NCBI GenBank assembly: GCA_937138605.1
Contig: CAKZPH010000108.1
Span: 1-32,868, forward strand
Reading direction: 5' to 3'
DNA from: an uncultured Ignavibacteriales bacterium
GTDB lineage: Bacteria; Bacteroidota; Ignavibacteria; Ch128b
Length of the DNA stretch: 32,868 bases
A model generated the notes under the pieces. That model was not told the origin of the DNA and did no database searches. It worked only from the letters and a program-made list of their open reading frames with translations. The position numbers and the translations under genes were made by a program. Positions 19,402 through 29,600 of this stretch are shown in pieces. Numbering within the stretch: position 1 is the first letter of the stretch; every line of letters begins with the position of its first letter.

Positions 19402-21915
19402 ATGGACGGAAATTTCTCAAATAGAGTTCAAGATGTTATTCGAATGAGCAGGGAAGAAGCTCTTCGATTGGGTCATGATTACATAGGGACTGAGCATTTA
19501 CTCCTGGGCATTATTCGCGAAGGAGAGGGAATTGCAATAAAAATTCTAAAAAATTTAGGCGTTGATTTACTGAAATTGAAAAAAGCAATAGAGGATACCG
19601 TAAAACCGTCTGGTGGCACAATTACAATTGGAAATATACCACTAACAAAAGCCGCTGAAAAAGTTTTACGCATTTCTCAGATAGAAGCAAAAATTTATAA
19701 ATCCGAAGTTATTGGTACAGAACATTTGCTCTTATCTTTGCTTCGTGATGAGGATAACATAGCTTGCCAAATCCTTAATCAATTCAATGTGAATTATGAT
19801 TCTGTTCGTTCTGAACTTGATAATATAATGAAAGGTAAATCGAGTCATCCTTTAGAAGGAGGTTCATACTCAAGTACTCGATTTGAGAAGAAAATGGAGA
19901 GAACAAGGACACCAATATTAGATAATTTTGGTCGTGATCTTACGAAGCTCGCTGTGGAAGATAAGCTCGATCCAGTTATTGGTAGAGAAAGAGAAATTGA
20001 GCGAGTTATACAAATATTAAGTAGAAGAAAGAAAAATAATCCAGTGTTAATTGGTGAACAAGGAGTTGGTAAAACTGCTATTGTTGAAGGATTAGCGCTC
20101 AGGATAGTTCAGAAAAAAGTTCCTCGTGTTTTATTTGATAAGAGAGTTGTAACACTTGACCTTGCTGCACTAGTTGCTGGTACGAAGTACCGTGGTCAAT
20201 TTGAAGAAAGAATGAAAGCCTTAATGAATGAGCTTGAAAAGGCGAAAGATGTAATTCTATTTATCGATGAATTACATACAATCGTTGGAGCTGGAAGTGC
20301 TTCAGGTTCATTAGATGCTTCAAATATGTTTAAGCCTGCATTAGCCCGAGGCGAGTTGCAATGCATAGGTGCTACCACACTTGATGAATATCGTCAGTAT
20401 ATTGAAAAAGATGGTGCTTTAGATAGAAGATTCCAAAAAGTTTTGGTTGAACCAACAACGGTTGAAGAAACAATTGAAATTCTAAAGAACATAAAATACA
20501 GATATGAAGCACATCATAATGTTCGATACTCAGATGAAGCTATTAAAGCTTGTGTAATTTTAAGTGATAGATACATTTCAGATAGACACTTACCCGATAA
20601 GGCGATTGATGTTTTAGACGAAGCTGGTGCAAAGGTTAGATTACATAATATTGTTGTACCCAAAGAAATGGTTGAACTAGAAGAAGAAATTGCTGAAATA
20701 AAACAGAAAAAGATTCAGGTTGTTAAAAATCAAAATTACGAGGAAGCTGCAAAATTAAGAGATATTGAACAGAGATTACAAAGTGAATTAGAAAGATTAA
20801 AAGAACAATGGGAAAAGGAAGCTGCTACAATAGTTCACGAAGTAACTGAAGAGGACGTGGCGGAAATTGTTTCTATGATTACTGGAATTCCAGTTACTCG
20901 TGTAGCCCAATCTGAGTCCGAAAAATTATTACATATGGAGGATTACATAAGGCAATACGTAATTGGACAAGATGAGGCAATTGAAAAAATTTCGAAAGCA
21001 ATTCGTCGGGCTAGAGCTGGTTTAAAAGATCCAAAGAGACCAATAGGAAGCTTTATTTTCTTGGGTCCTACAGGAGTTGGCAAAACAGAACTTGCAAAGG
21101 TTCTTGCGAAATACTTATTTGAATCTGAGGATGCTTTAGTTAGAATTGATATGTCCGAATATATGGAAAAATTTTCTGTCAGTAGATTGATTGGTGCCCC
21201 TCCAGGATATGTTGGTTATGAAGAGGGTGGACAATTAACAGAGAAAGTAAGAAGGAAACCTTATTCAGTTATTCTTTTAGATGAAATTGAAAAAGCTCAT
21301 CCTGATGTTTTTAACATTTTACTTCAGGTTTTAGATGATGGAATTTTAACAGATGGTTTAGGTAGAAGAGTTGACTTCAAGAATACAATTATAATAATGA
21401 CTTCTAACATTGGAACTAAGGATATTAAGAAAGTCGGTTCGATAGGATTCGGTCATAAGGATGAGCCTGAAGATGATTATGAAAAAATGAAAGAGACCAT
21501 CGAAGAATCAATGAAAAGGCTTTTTAATCCAGAGTTTTTGAATAGGATTGATGATTATATCATCTTTCGTAAACTTACAAGAGAGCATATTGATAAAATT
21601 ATTGATATTAAATTACATGATTTAACTGAACGCTTGAAGTCGCAAAGCTTCCAATTAATTTTGACAAAAGCTGCCCGTAATTTCCTTGTAAATAAAGGAT
21701 ATGATCCTGTTTTCGGCGCCAGGCCGTTAAATCGTGCCCTCAGAAAATATCTAGAAGATCCTGTAGCAGAGGTAATGCTTAAGGAAATTGTTAAAGGAAC
21801 CTCCGTTCTGCTTATTGATCATCTAAGTGGTCAAGATGAATTGACTTTTACGATGACAAACTCAGAGGAGACTCCTTCTGAAGATAAGCAGGTTGAGGAA
21901 AAAATAAACCCTTGA
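19402..21915 (+). CDS. clpC: ATP-dependent Clp protease ATP-binding subunit ClpC
   Basis: Clp N-domain repeats, two AAA+ modules ([30 protein letters not shown]), UVR-like middle segment ([19 protein letters not shown]), C-terminal ClpB-D2-small domain ([25 protein letters not shown]); AAGGA upstream of ATG. Confidence 0.96.
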   Translation: MDGNFSNRVQDVIRMSREEALRLGHDYIGTEHLLLGIIREGEGIAIKILKNLGVDLLKLKKAIEDTVKPSGGTITIGNIPLTKAAEKVLRISQIEAKIYKSEVIGTEHLLLSLLRDEDNIACQILNQFNVNYDSVRSELDNIMKGKSSHPLEGGSYSSTRFEKKMERTRTPILDNFGRDLTKLAVEDKLDPVIGREREIERVIQILSRRKKNNPVLIGEQGVGKTAIVEGLALRIVQKKVPRVLFDKRVVTLDLAALVAGTKYRGQFEERMKALMNELEKAKDVILFIDELHTIVGAGSASGSLDASNMFKPALARGELQCIGATTLDEYRQYIEKDGALDRRFQKVLVEPTTVEETIEILKNIKYRYEAHHNVRYSDEAIKACVILSDRYISDRHLPDKAIDVLDEAGAKVRLHNIVVPKEMVELEEEIAEIKQKKIQVVKNQNYEEAAKLRDIEQRLQSELERLKEQWEKEAATIVHEVTEEDVAEIVSMITGIPVTRVAQSESEKLLHMEDYIRQYVIGQDEAIEKISKAIRRARAGLKDPKRPIGSFIFLGPTGVGKTELAKVLAKYLFESEDALVRIDMSEYMEKFSVSRLIGAPPGYVGYEEGGQLTEKVRRKPYSVILLDEIEKAHPDVFNILLQVLDDGILTDGLGRRVDFKNTIIIMTSNIGTKDIKKVGSIGFGHKDEPEDDYEKMKETIEESMKRLFNPEFLNRIDDYIIFRKLTREHIDKIIDIKLHDLTERLKSQSFQLILTKAARNFLVNKGYDPVFGARPLNRALRKYLEDPVAEVMLKEIVKGTSVLLIDHLSGQDELTFTMTNSEETPSEDKQVEEKINP

Positions 21916-21934
21916 GCGTAAGTATCTTCTTCCT

Positions 21935-21964
21935 AAAAAGCTGTCCCACAGGACAGCTTTTTTT
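21935..21964 (+). terminator. Intrinsic terminator between convergent clpC and the barrel/cytochrome gene
   Basis: AAAAAGCTGTCC-caca-GGACAGCTTTTTTT perfect hairpin plus T tract (A tract on the other side, so possibly bidirectional). Confidence 0.92.
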
Positions 21965-21984
21965 ACTTAAAACGTCATCACTTT

Positions 21985-23151
21985 TTAGTATGCACTAGAA
22001 AATCCAATTGAAAACTCGGTAGCTTTTGCTTTAACGTTATATTGTATTTCTCCAATCAAACGGATATTTCTCCTTAAAAGATAACCAATATTCAGTGCAA
22101 TTGACTGATAATTGTATTTGCTATTGTTTGAGTTGATGTAATTGAAAAGGCCGGCGAAATATGTTTTACTTTCGTCACCTTTTGGAGTATAAATCAATTC
22201 CAGAAAAGAACCATTTAGTTTAATATTCTCTTCAGAAGCAGAGGGATTGCTATCGGTTCTTCTTAAGAATTGATAATTGAGTTCTAATTTGTCATTAACT
22301 GAAAAAGTTAAATCACCCCCATACATTAAAAGCTTGTTTGAAATACTAATAGAATCTATAAACTTCTCTTTTCCATGATATGCTGCCATTCCAAGTCTCA
22401 GAAAATCGAATACGTCTTGTGAAATTCTTCCAAAAAAGTTGTTGATATTATCTAAATCAAAATTGTCATTTTCTGATTGACCAATTCCAGAACCATTAAG
22501 GATCATGAAGGTTAAGTCTGTTTTTAGAGGTAGTGGCAGGTTGAGCATAATACCACGATCATAACCAAGATTGATTCTTGATTTGCCAGGCTTTAAAGTA
22601 TAAATCTGGTAATCTTCTAAAGTCAATCTAGTTTCTCTTTTAAAGAGTGGGTCGCATACTTGAAATTGACCAAGGTATAAATCAAGTTCTGATTTAAACA
22701 CATTATTGAACATAAAATAAGCATCTTCAAGACCGGCAATTTTTCCTTTTTCGTTTAGATAAAAGTAAAAATAATAAGCAATATCTTTTGTTAGTGAGCC
22801 GCCAGATAGAATTTTCATTACTCTTGGAATACCGAATTCAAATTTTGATTCTTTATCTTTATTCTTGAATGAGGCAAATCCATCAAATCTAAATGCTAAA
22901 GGGATGTCACGAATAAGGTTTAATTCTTCATCACCCGTTTCCATAAAATATCTTAGCGCATCTTTATCATATAAAACAAAACCATTCTTTGCAAATTCAT
23001 CACCATAATCTTTTAATCTTGGAAAAGGTGAATGACAGGTCTGACAGCTCATGTTGTATTTTCTTCCAAATGCTGGTATTCCCAAAATTTCAATTGGGAA
23101 GAATACTAAAATGAAAATTACTGAAGTTAGAACTTTATATTTGGATTTCAT
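21985..23151 (-). CDS. Outer-membrane beta-barrel-like protein with N-terminal single c-type heme motif
   Basis: Signal peptide; IPAFGRKYNMSCQTCHSPFPRLKDYGDEFAKNGF heme motif; remainder rich in alternating amphipathic strands, ending ...KATEFSIGFSSAY. Confidence 0.75.
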   Translation of the reverse strand: MKSKYKVLTSVIFILVFFPIEILGIPAFGRKYNMSCQTCHSPFPRLKDYGDEFAKNGFVLYDKDALRYFMETGDEELNLIRDIPLAFRFDGFASFKNKDKESKFEFGIPRVMKILSGGSLTKDIAYYFYFYLNEKGKIAGLEDAYFMFNNVFKSELDLYLGQFQVCDPLFKRETRLTLEDYQIYTLKPGKSRINLGYDRGIMLNLPLPLKTDLTFMILNGSGIGQSENDNFDLDNINNFFGRISQDVFDFLRLGMAAYHGKEKFIDSISISNKLLMYGGDLTFSVNDKLELNYQFLRRTDSNPSASEENIKLNGSFLELIYTPKGDESKTYFAGLFNYINSNNSKYNYQSIALNIGYLLRRNIRLIGEIQYNVKAKATEFSIGFSSAY

Positions 23152-23165
23152 ATTTAACCTCTTTT

Positions 23166-24506
23166 TTAAGGTAAGATTTCTATTTCAGTTGATTGCTCGT
23201 TGATTACAATCGTTTCGTATTCGGATGGTGGTACTCCTAAGAATTTTCCAACAGATTCGACAAGCAATTTGTAATTAATTGTAGCAGTTACTTTTAACGG
23301 ACCGGGCGGACAATTATCGGGGATACGAAATGTGAAAGTCTCTACTTTTGTCTCCCTTGGTCCAATTCGATAATCCACACCTAAAGATGCAGTGTACCAT
23401 TGCTGTATCGTCATTTGGCCTTCAGGGTCGAAATAAGGCATTCTAAAAATTCTGTTGCCCGGAGAAATTGCGTCGCGTTCAAGTCCCTTAAAATCTGGAA
23501 TATTGAGAGCTACACCTAAATCTTGATATGCTAATGCGTTTGAACTTATAGTGTATTCCTCTCCTTCAAAACCTTTTTTATCTACAGGTAAATGATATTT
23601 ATTATTTTTCGAATCAATAGCTTCTACATGTAGCCACACAATTCTATCTTCTACTGAACCAGTAGGAAACTTATGACCCGTTTTTTGATTGTAAAGTAAG
23701 ACAGTAAATTTTACAACTTCTCCAGGTTCTACTTTGTCAATATCTGGATAAATTTTTAGTTCGATTACGCCTCTTAATTTACTTTTATCATGGGCACCGT
23801 GAAAGATATGCGTTCGCATGTCCTTATAAACTGGTCCCATACTTGCTGAACGCATTTCTGTTTTTGGCATGTGACAATCCTGACATTGTACTCCTTCTCT
23901 AAAGTATGGACCTTCCTTCCATTCTAGGTGAGTTGATTTTACCCATACTCCAAATGGACTTTTTTCATTATGACATACTCCGCAGAAATCTCCGGAACGT
24001 AATAAATCAGATTTAACAATTTCATGAACTGGCGATTGTATCTCACTTTTTCGGGTTGAATACTTAGTTTTTCCTGGTCTCATTATGTAATTATGATTAT
24101 AAGGAACTTCCCCAGTGAAACTAACAATTGAATGACAAACTTCACATGAAACAGATTCATTTGCACGAGTATTAAATGAAGGTTTTTTAGGTGGAATATC
24201 TCCTGTTACATACGCTAATGGTGAATGGCATCCATTACATCCCGCTTTTACTTCTGCAACTCTTTCATCAGTTTCAGAATGGGGCAGAGCAAGTTTGAAA
24301 TATTCAATCTCATCCCATTCATGTGTATAAGCTTTAGCCATTAAAGATTGTTTCCATTGTTGATAAATATCAGTGTGACATGCCGAACCACAGTATTCAG
24401 GTGTTTTAAAATCATCATACTTAAATTCAGAAACCTTGGTTTGACTCAGGAGAAAGGTACAATTAAAAAAAAATATTGTAACGGAGATTAGTCTTGTGAA
24501 TTTCAT
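23166..24506 (-). CDS. Multiheme c-type cytochrome (cytochrome c554-like N-terminal region plus beta-rich C-terminal domain)
   Basis: Signal peptide; CNGCH, CEVCH, CGVCH, CQDCH plus noncanonical CGSACH; CGSACHTDIYQQW resembles the c554-family first heme. Confidence 0.82.
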   Translation of the reverse strand: MKFTRLISVTIFFFNCTFLLSQTKVSEFKYDDFKTPEYCGSACHTDIYQQWKQSLMAKAYTHEWDEIEYFKLALPHSETDERVAEVKAGCNGCHSPLAYVTGDIPPKKPSFNTRANESVSCEVCHSIVSFTGEVPYNHNYIMRPGKTKYSTRKSEIQSPVHEIVKSDLLRSGDFCGVCHNEKSPFGVWVKSTHLEWKEGPYFREGVQCQDCHMPKTEMRSASMGPVYKDMRTHIFHGAHDKSKLRGVIELKIYPDIDKVEPGEVVKFTVLLYNQKTGHKFPTGSVEDRIVWLHVEAIDSKNNKYHLPVDKKGFEGEEYTISSNALAYQDLGVALNIPDFKGLERDAISPGNRIFRMPYFDPEGQMTIQQWYTASLGVDYRIGPRETKVETFTFRIPDNCPPGPLKVTATINYKLLVESVGKFLGVPPSEYETIVINEQSTEIEILP

Positions 24507-24768
24507 TATCCCTCCATAATTAATTTTGTCCTAACAGGTGAATTTTTATGATCAATTCTATAAATCATTTTTTGAGATAAATTTTTTTGGATCGTTGGGT
24601 TATCAAGATTTTTAAGGTTAAATTCTGGCATTGTAATACATCACTTTTAATTTTACATAAAACAAAATTATTTTTAATAAATCTATCGATCGAAATAAAT
24701 TATTCAAACTGATAATGATTAGAATTTGTGGGAGTATATTAATAAATTGCAAAAATTTATTATTAATT

Positions 24769-24842
24769 GGCGCCTTCGTCTAGTGGTCAAGGACGCCGCC
24801 CTCTCAAGGCGGAGATCACGGGTTCGAATCCCGTAGGCGCTA
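24769..24842 (+). tRNA. tRNA-Glu (anticodon CTC)
   Basis: Cloverleaf read by eye: acceptor GGCGCCT/AGGCGCT, anticodon stem-loop CCGCC-CTCTCAA-GGCGG (anticodon CTC), T arm ACGGG-TTCGAAT-CCCGT; CCA not encoded. Confidence 0.93.
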
Positions 24843-25081
24843 CTAACTACTATTAATCATGCCAAAATAGTTTTTCTAAATTGATTCTTTCTTAAATGTC
24901 TTTAACGTCTGGAAAAAGTAAAAATCTACTATTCGCCTATTAATGAAAAATGAGTAATGATTAGAATTTTATCAAAACGTATTTTTCATATTTGTATCTA
25001 TTTAATTTTATAAACATAACCATTTTCTATTTATATTTGTGAGTTCTTTCTGTTGTCCTTTTTTGTAAAATTGAATTAATT

Positions 25082-25759
25082 ATGTCAAAGTATTTTGACG
25101 AAGAAAGCACTATTGAGATTTTACGGCTACTTAAGGAGCATTATCCAAATGCTAAAATTAAGTTAAAGTTTAAAACTCCATTTGAATTATTGATTGCAAC
25201 TATATTAAGTGCTCAGTGTACGGATGATAGGGTGAACATTGTTACAGAAAGACTCTTTAAAAAATATGTAACTCCTGAGGATTACTTAAAAGTACCAGTT
25301 GAGGAATTAGAACGGGATATTTTTTCGACAGGATTTTATAAACAAAAGGCGAGAAGTATTAGAGAATGTTGTAAAATCTTAATAGAGAAATACAATGGTG
25401 AAATTCCTAAGGATATAGATGAATTAACCAAAATTCCTGGAGTTGGCAGAAAAACAGCTTCAGTAGTTTTGGGTAATGCTTTTGGAATTCCGGCAATAGC
25501 AGTAGATACACATGTTAAAAGGCTTTCGAATCTTTTCCATTTTGTAAAGGAAAAAAATCCGGATAAAATAGAAGAACAGTTAAAAAAAATTATTCCAGTG
25601 GAAGAGTGGGTGATAACTTCTCATAGAATATCAACCCATGGAAGAGTAATTTGTCAAGCAAAGAATCCACGATGTGAAATTTGTTTTTTAGATCACATTT
25701 GTCCTTCAGCATTTAAAATCAAGAAAAAGAGTAAAAATGACCAGAGAAGAAGCTCTTGA
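25082..25759 (+). CDS. nth: Endonuclease III
   Basis: HhH motif IPGVGRKTASVVLGNAFGIPAIAVDTHVKRL and C-terminal 4Fe-4S CX6CX2CX5C (CQAKNPRCEICFLDHIC). Confidence 0.95.
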   Translation: MSKYFDEESTIEILRLLKEHYPNAKIKLKFKTPFELLIATILSAQCTDDRVNIVTERLFKKYVTPEDYLKVPVEELERDIFSTGFYKQKARSIRECCKILIEKYNGEIPKDIDELTKIPGVGRKTASVVLGNAFGIPAIAVDTHVKRLSNLFHFVKEKNPDKIEEQLKKIIPVEEWVITSHRISTHGRVICQAKNPRCEICFLDHICPSAFKIKKKSKNDQRRSS

Positions 25760-26288
25760 AATATTGTTTGAATACACAAAAAGTGAATCACTAAGAAAAC
25801 ATTCTTTTGCGGTTGAATCATGTATGATTCATTATGCTGAAAAGTTTGGAGAGAATGTTGAAGAATATAGTATAACTGGATTACTTCATGATTTTGATTA
25901 TGAAATATATCCAAAAGCACCAGATCATCCATTGAAGGGAAGCGAAATATTACGTTCTAAAGGCGTGGATGAAAAAATTATTCGTGCAATTTTAGGTCAT
26001 GCACCTTATACAGGAGTTCCACGTGATACTTTAATGGCAAAAACTCTCTTTGCTTGTGATGAACTTGCGGGACTTATTACAGCTGTTGCTTTTGTACGTC
26101 CGAATAAAACTATAGATGAAGTGGAAGTTAAATCAGTACTCAAGAAAATGAAAGATAAAGCTTTCGCACGTCAAGTTAACAGAGATGATATTATTCAAAG
26201 TGCCAATGAATTGGGAATCTCACTTGAAGAACACATTAAGAATTGCATTGATGCAATGAGTAAAAGAAAAGATTTACTTGGACTATAA
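25737..26288 (+). CDS. HD-domain (HDIG-type) predicted hydrolase
   Basis: 183 aa; RKHSFAVESCMIHYAEKF, TGLLHDFDYE, HPLKGSEILRSKGVDEKIIRAILGHA; start overlaps nth 3' end by 23 bp. Confidence 0.85.
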   Translation: MTREEALEILFEYTKSESLRKHSFAVESCMIHYAEKFGENVEEYSITGLLHDFDYEIYPKAPDHPLKGSEILRSKGVDEKIIRAILGHAPYTGVPRDTLMAKTLFACDELAGLITAVAFVRPNKTIDEVEVKSVLKKMKDKAFARQVNRDDIIQSANELGISLEEHIKNCIDAMSKRKDLLGL

Positions 26289-26443
26289 CGTTAGAAACAA
26301 AACATGAGAATGAATTGAAATATCCAAGAATCGGAATTAATAATTTTTTTGGTTTATCCGAAAATAATTTTGTTATAAAGCAAAGACCTTAAGTGGTGTT
26401 AATAAATTTTGTTGTTAATTTAAGTTTAATTTTTTTGTTTTGC

Positions 26444-26475
26444 TTGACATTGTTTAACTCCAACGTTTATATTTG
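26444..26475 (+). promoter_or_regulatory. Candidate Bacteroidota-type promoter upstream of porU
   Basis: TTGACA (26444-26449), 18-nt spacer, TATATTTG (26468-26475), a direct match to the TTG / TAnnTTTG consensus. Confidence 0.6.
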
Positions 26476-26609
26476 TATCAAAGATTAAGGAGATGACTAT
26501 ATAGATTTCTTTACCTCTTAAAAATTAATTGGTGATAAGTAAAATAAGTAAAGGAATCTATATAGGTTTACCGAGTGTTTATTTATACGTAAACAGTCGG
26601 TTTTTTGTT

Positions 26610-29600
26610 ATGAGTACTAGAATAATAAAAATTCTATTAATTTTTCTAATTCCGATAAAATTGCATTCAACAAATGATATTCGAGTGTTAATATCTACTC
26701 AAAGTGGAATTACATTTGAATTCTCACCAATTTATCTTTCAGAGGCTCATTTCAAAGATGCTAAAAATCGAATCCTTCCATTATTTGATGGTGCTTCCGA
26801 TCCAGATTTCAGAAAAATTGGTAAACCAGATTACAGATTCAAAATAATTCCAGTTGGATTGCCTTCACTAATTGGAAATTCATTTAAGATCGTCTCGTTG
26901 GAATTCGAAGATATAAATGGAGTGACCTTAAAACCAGTACCGAATCTTAGAAAAGAAAGTGATTTTATTGTTTATGAATATGAGGATATATTGGCAGACA
27001 CGGAAATTGAAAAACACGATTTGATTGAATGGGGTGAAATTGGATTGTTTCGTGAATTAGCTCTTGGTTATCTTAAAATTTACCCATATGAGCAAATTGG
27101 AAATGATGTAGTTAGAGTTTATAAAAAAATTATAGTAAATATTACCTATGGGCAATTTGATGAAAGAGTGATTACAAAACCAGTTGAAGATTTTCTAGTG
27201 CAGGGATTATTAAATGAAGATATTGCTAAATATTGGTACTACAATTACAATTCCAATTTACTTAATAAACCTTCCAAGGGATTATTAGCATCAGGTAATT
27301 GGTTTAAAATGAAGATTACTGAAGAGGGTATTTATAAATTAGATTTTAATTATTTAAGGTCAAAAGGTGTGGATTTATCAGGAATTGATCCCAGAACAAT
27401 TAGAATATTTGGGAATGGAGGCAGAATTTTAAGTAAAAAACCTGAAGATTCAAAACCGGAAGGACTAATTGAAAATTCTATTATAGTTGTTGGTGAGGAA
27501 GATGGTCGGTTTGACCAGAATGATTATATATTATTTTATGCACCTGCTACAAAGGGATGGGAGTATGACTCTTTATCAAATTCATATAGACATTATTTTC
27601 ATTATTATTCAGATGTAAATTATGTTTGGTTAACTTATGGTGGAAGTGTCGGAAAGAGAATGTCACCAAAAATTAATTTGACAACATCGCCCACTGAAGT
27701 TGTAACAACTACGATTGGTTTTGTTTTTAATAAGGAATTTAAGAAGAACTTAGCCTCAACTGGTAGAAAATGGTTTGGTGATGAATTTAATGATAGAATA
27801 AAATCAAGAGTTTATACAAATCGTTTGCCTGGATTGATTCCAAATCAACAAATCACTTACAGGATTAGTGTAGCGGCAAGATCAAATCGATTTACTACAT
27901 TTTCAGTTGAAGAAAGTTCGAATTTAATTGGTACAATTGGTGTTTTAGCAGCCGATATTTCCAGTGGTTCTGGAATGTATGCAAGGCAAGGATTTGGAAT
28001 ATTTACTCATTCATCTAATTTAGCTGATAATCGGAGCATTCTGAAAATCACTTATAATCTTACAGATGCTACATCTCAAGGATACCTTGATTATTTTGAA
28101 ATAATATATCCACGTGAACTTTATGCAGATAACGATAGAATTTGGTTTTTTAGTCCACAAAAAACAGGAGTTTTTGAATATATCATCAGAAATTTTTCGA
28201 GTAGCGAAATAAATGTATTTGATGTTACTGATTTTTCTAATGTTAAGATGATTCACAATGCGGAAATTAGTGGAATGCAGATTAAGTTTAGAGCTAGTGA
28301 GCAAGCAAAAGTCCCCTCGAAATATTTTGCCGTTGGAAAAAATGGATACTTAGTTCCCTCTGAGATTGTTAAAGTTCCAAATCAAAGATTACGAGATGAG
28401 AGTTTAACTGAAGGTGCAGATTTAATTATTATTTCACCAGCTGAGTTTTTATCGGAGGCAAATCGTCTCAAAACTCACAAAGAAACACGGAAGATAGCTA
28501 AAACAATAGTGGTTAATGTTGAGGAAATATACAACGAATTTAGTGGTGGTTTACTTGATGTAACAGCTATTCGTGATTTCATTCGTTATGCTATGTTGAA
28601 ATGGTCAATTAAGCCAAAATATGTGCTTCTTTTCGGAGACGGGCATTATGATTACAGAAATGTAGAAGGTTATGGTAAAAATTTTATTCCACCATATGAA
28701 ACTGAAGAAAGTTTGTTTTTAATATATTCGTATCCAACTGACGATTACTATGGGCGCGTAATTGGAAATGATTTAATAATGGATGTATCAATTGGCCGAT
28801 TGAACATTCAATCCCTCAGCGAAGCCAAAAATGTTGTGAACAAAATTATCGATTACGAAACAAATCGAGATTTTGGTCCTTGGAGAAATATCATAACGTT
28901 AGTTGCAGACGATGGCAAAACGACTACTGGAGATGATGGAGATATACACACTCGACAATCGGAGTTTCTCGCAAAAAACAGAATACCTGCTGCGTTTGAA
29001 CAGAAAAAGATTTATCTAATTCAATATCCCACGGTTGAGACAGCGGGTGGTCGTAAAAAGCCAGATGTTAATAGTGAGATTATAAAGACAATAAATAATG
29101 GAACATTAATACTGAACTTCATTGGTCATGGTAATCCAGAAGTTTGGACTCATGAATTTGTATTTGAGAAGACTGTAACTATTCCACAATTAAAGAATTA
29201 CAATCGATTGTGCTTGATATCTGCCGCAACTTGTGATTTTGGTGATTATGATAAGCCATCTTCTCAAAGTTCTATGGAACTTCTTACTTTAAGTCCAAAT
29301 GGTGGAGCAATTGCAGGTTTTACTGCATCAAGGTTAGTTTGGTCTGATCAAAATGCTGCAATTAATAATTCCTTTTTTCATTTTCTTTTGAGTTATAAAA
29401 ACACAAACTCCCCTCAACCGACGATTGGTTTAGCTTATCTAAACACTAAAAAAATTCACTACTACGAGAATGATCAAAAGTATCAATTATTTGGCGACCC
29501 ATCTCTTTACTTGAATATACCAAAACTTTCTGGTGTAATAGATTCAATAAATTCTAAGTCAATAGTAACGCAAGTGGAATTGAAGTCGTTAAACAATACA

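Noticed and set aside
19479-20378. Minus ORFs inside clpC
   Set aside because: Antisense to highly conserved ClpC sequence
24686-24693. TCGATCGA palindrome upstream of tRNA-Glu
   Set aside because: 8-bp palindrome expected by chance; no second copy or other context
25032-25039. TATATTTG upstream of nth as a promoter -7 box
   Set aside because: Matches TAnnTTTG, but no TTG element at the expected spacing upstream; too weak to list as a feature
25693-25932. 79-aa minus ORF across the nth/HD junction
   Set aside because: Antisense to two supported genes
28020-28304. 94-aa minus ORF in porU
   Set aside because: Antisense shadow
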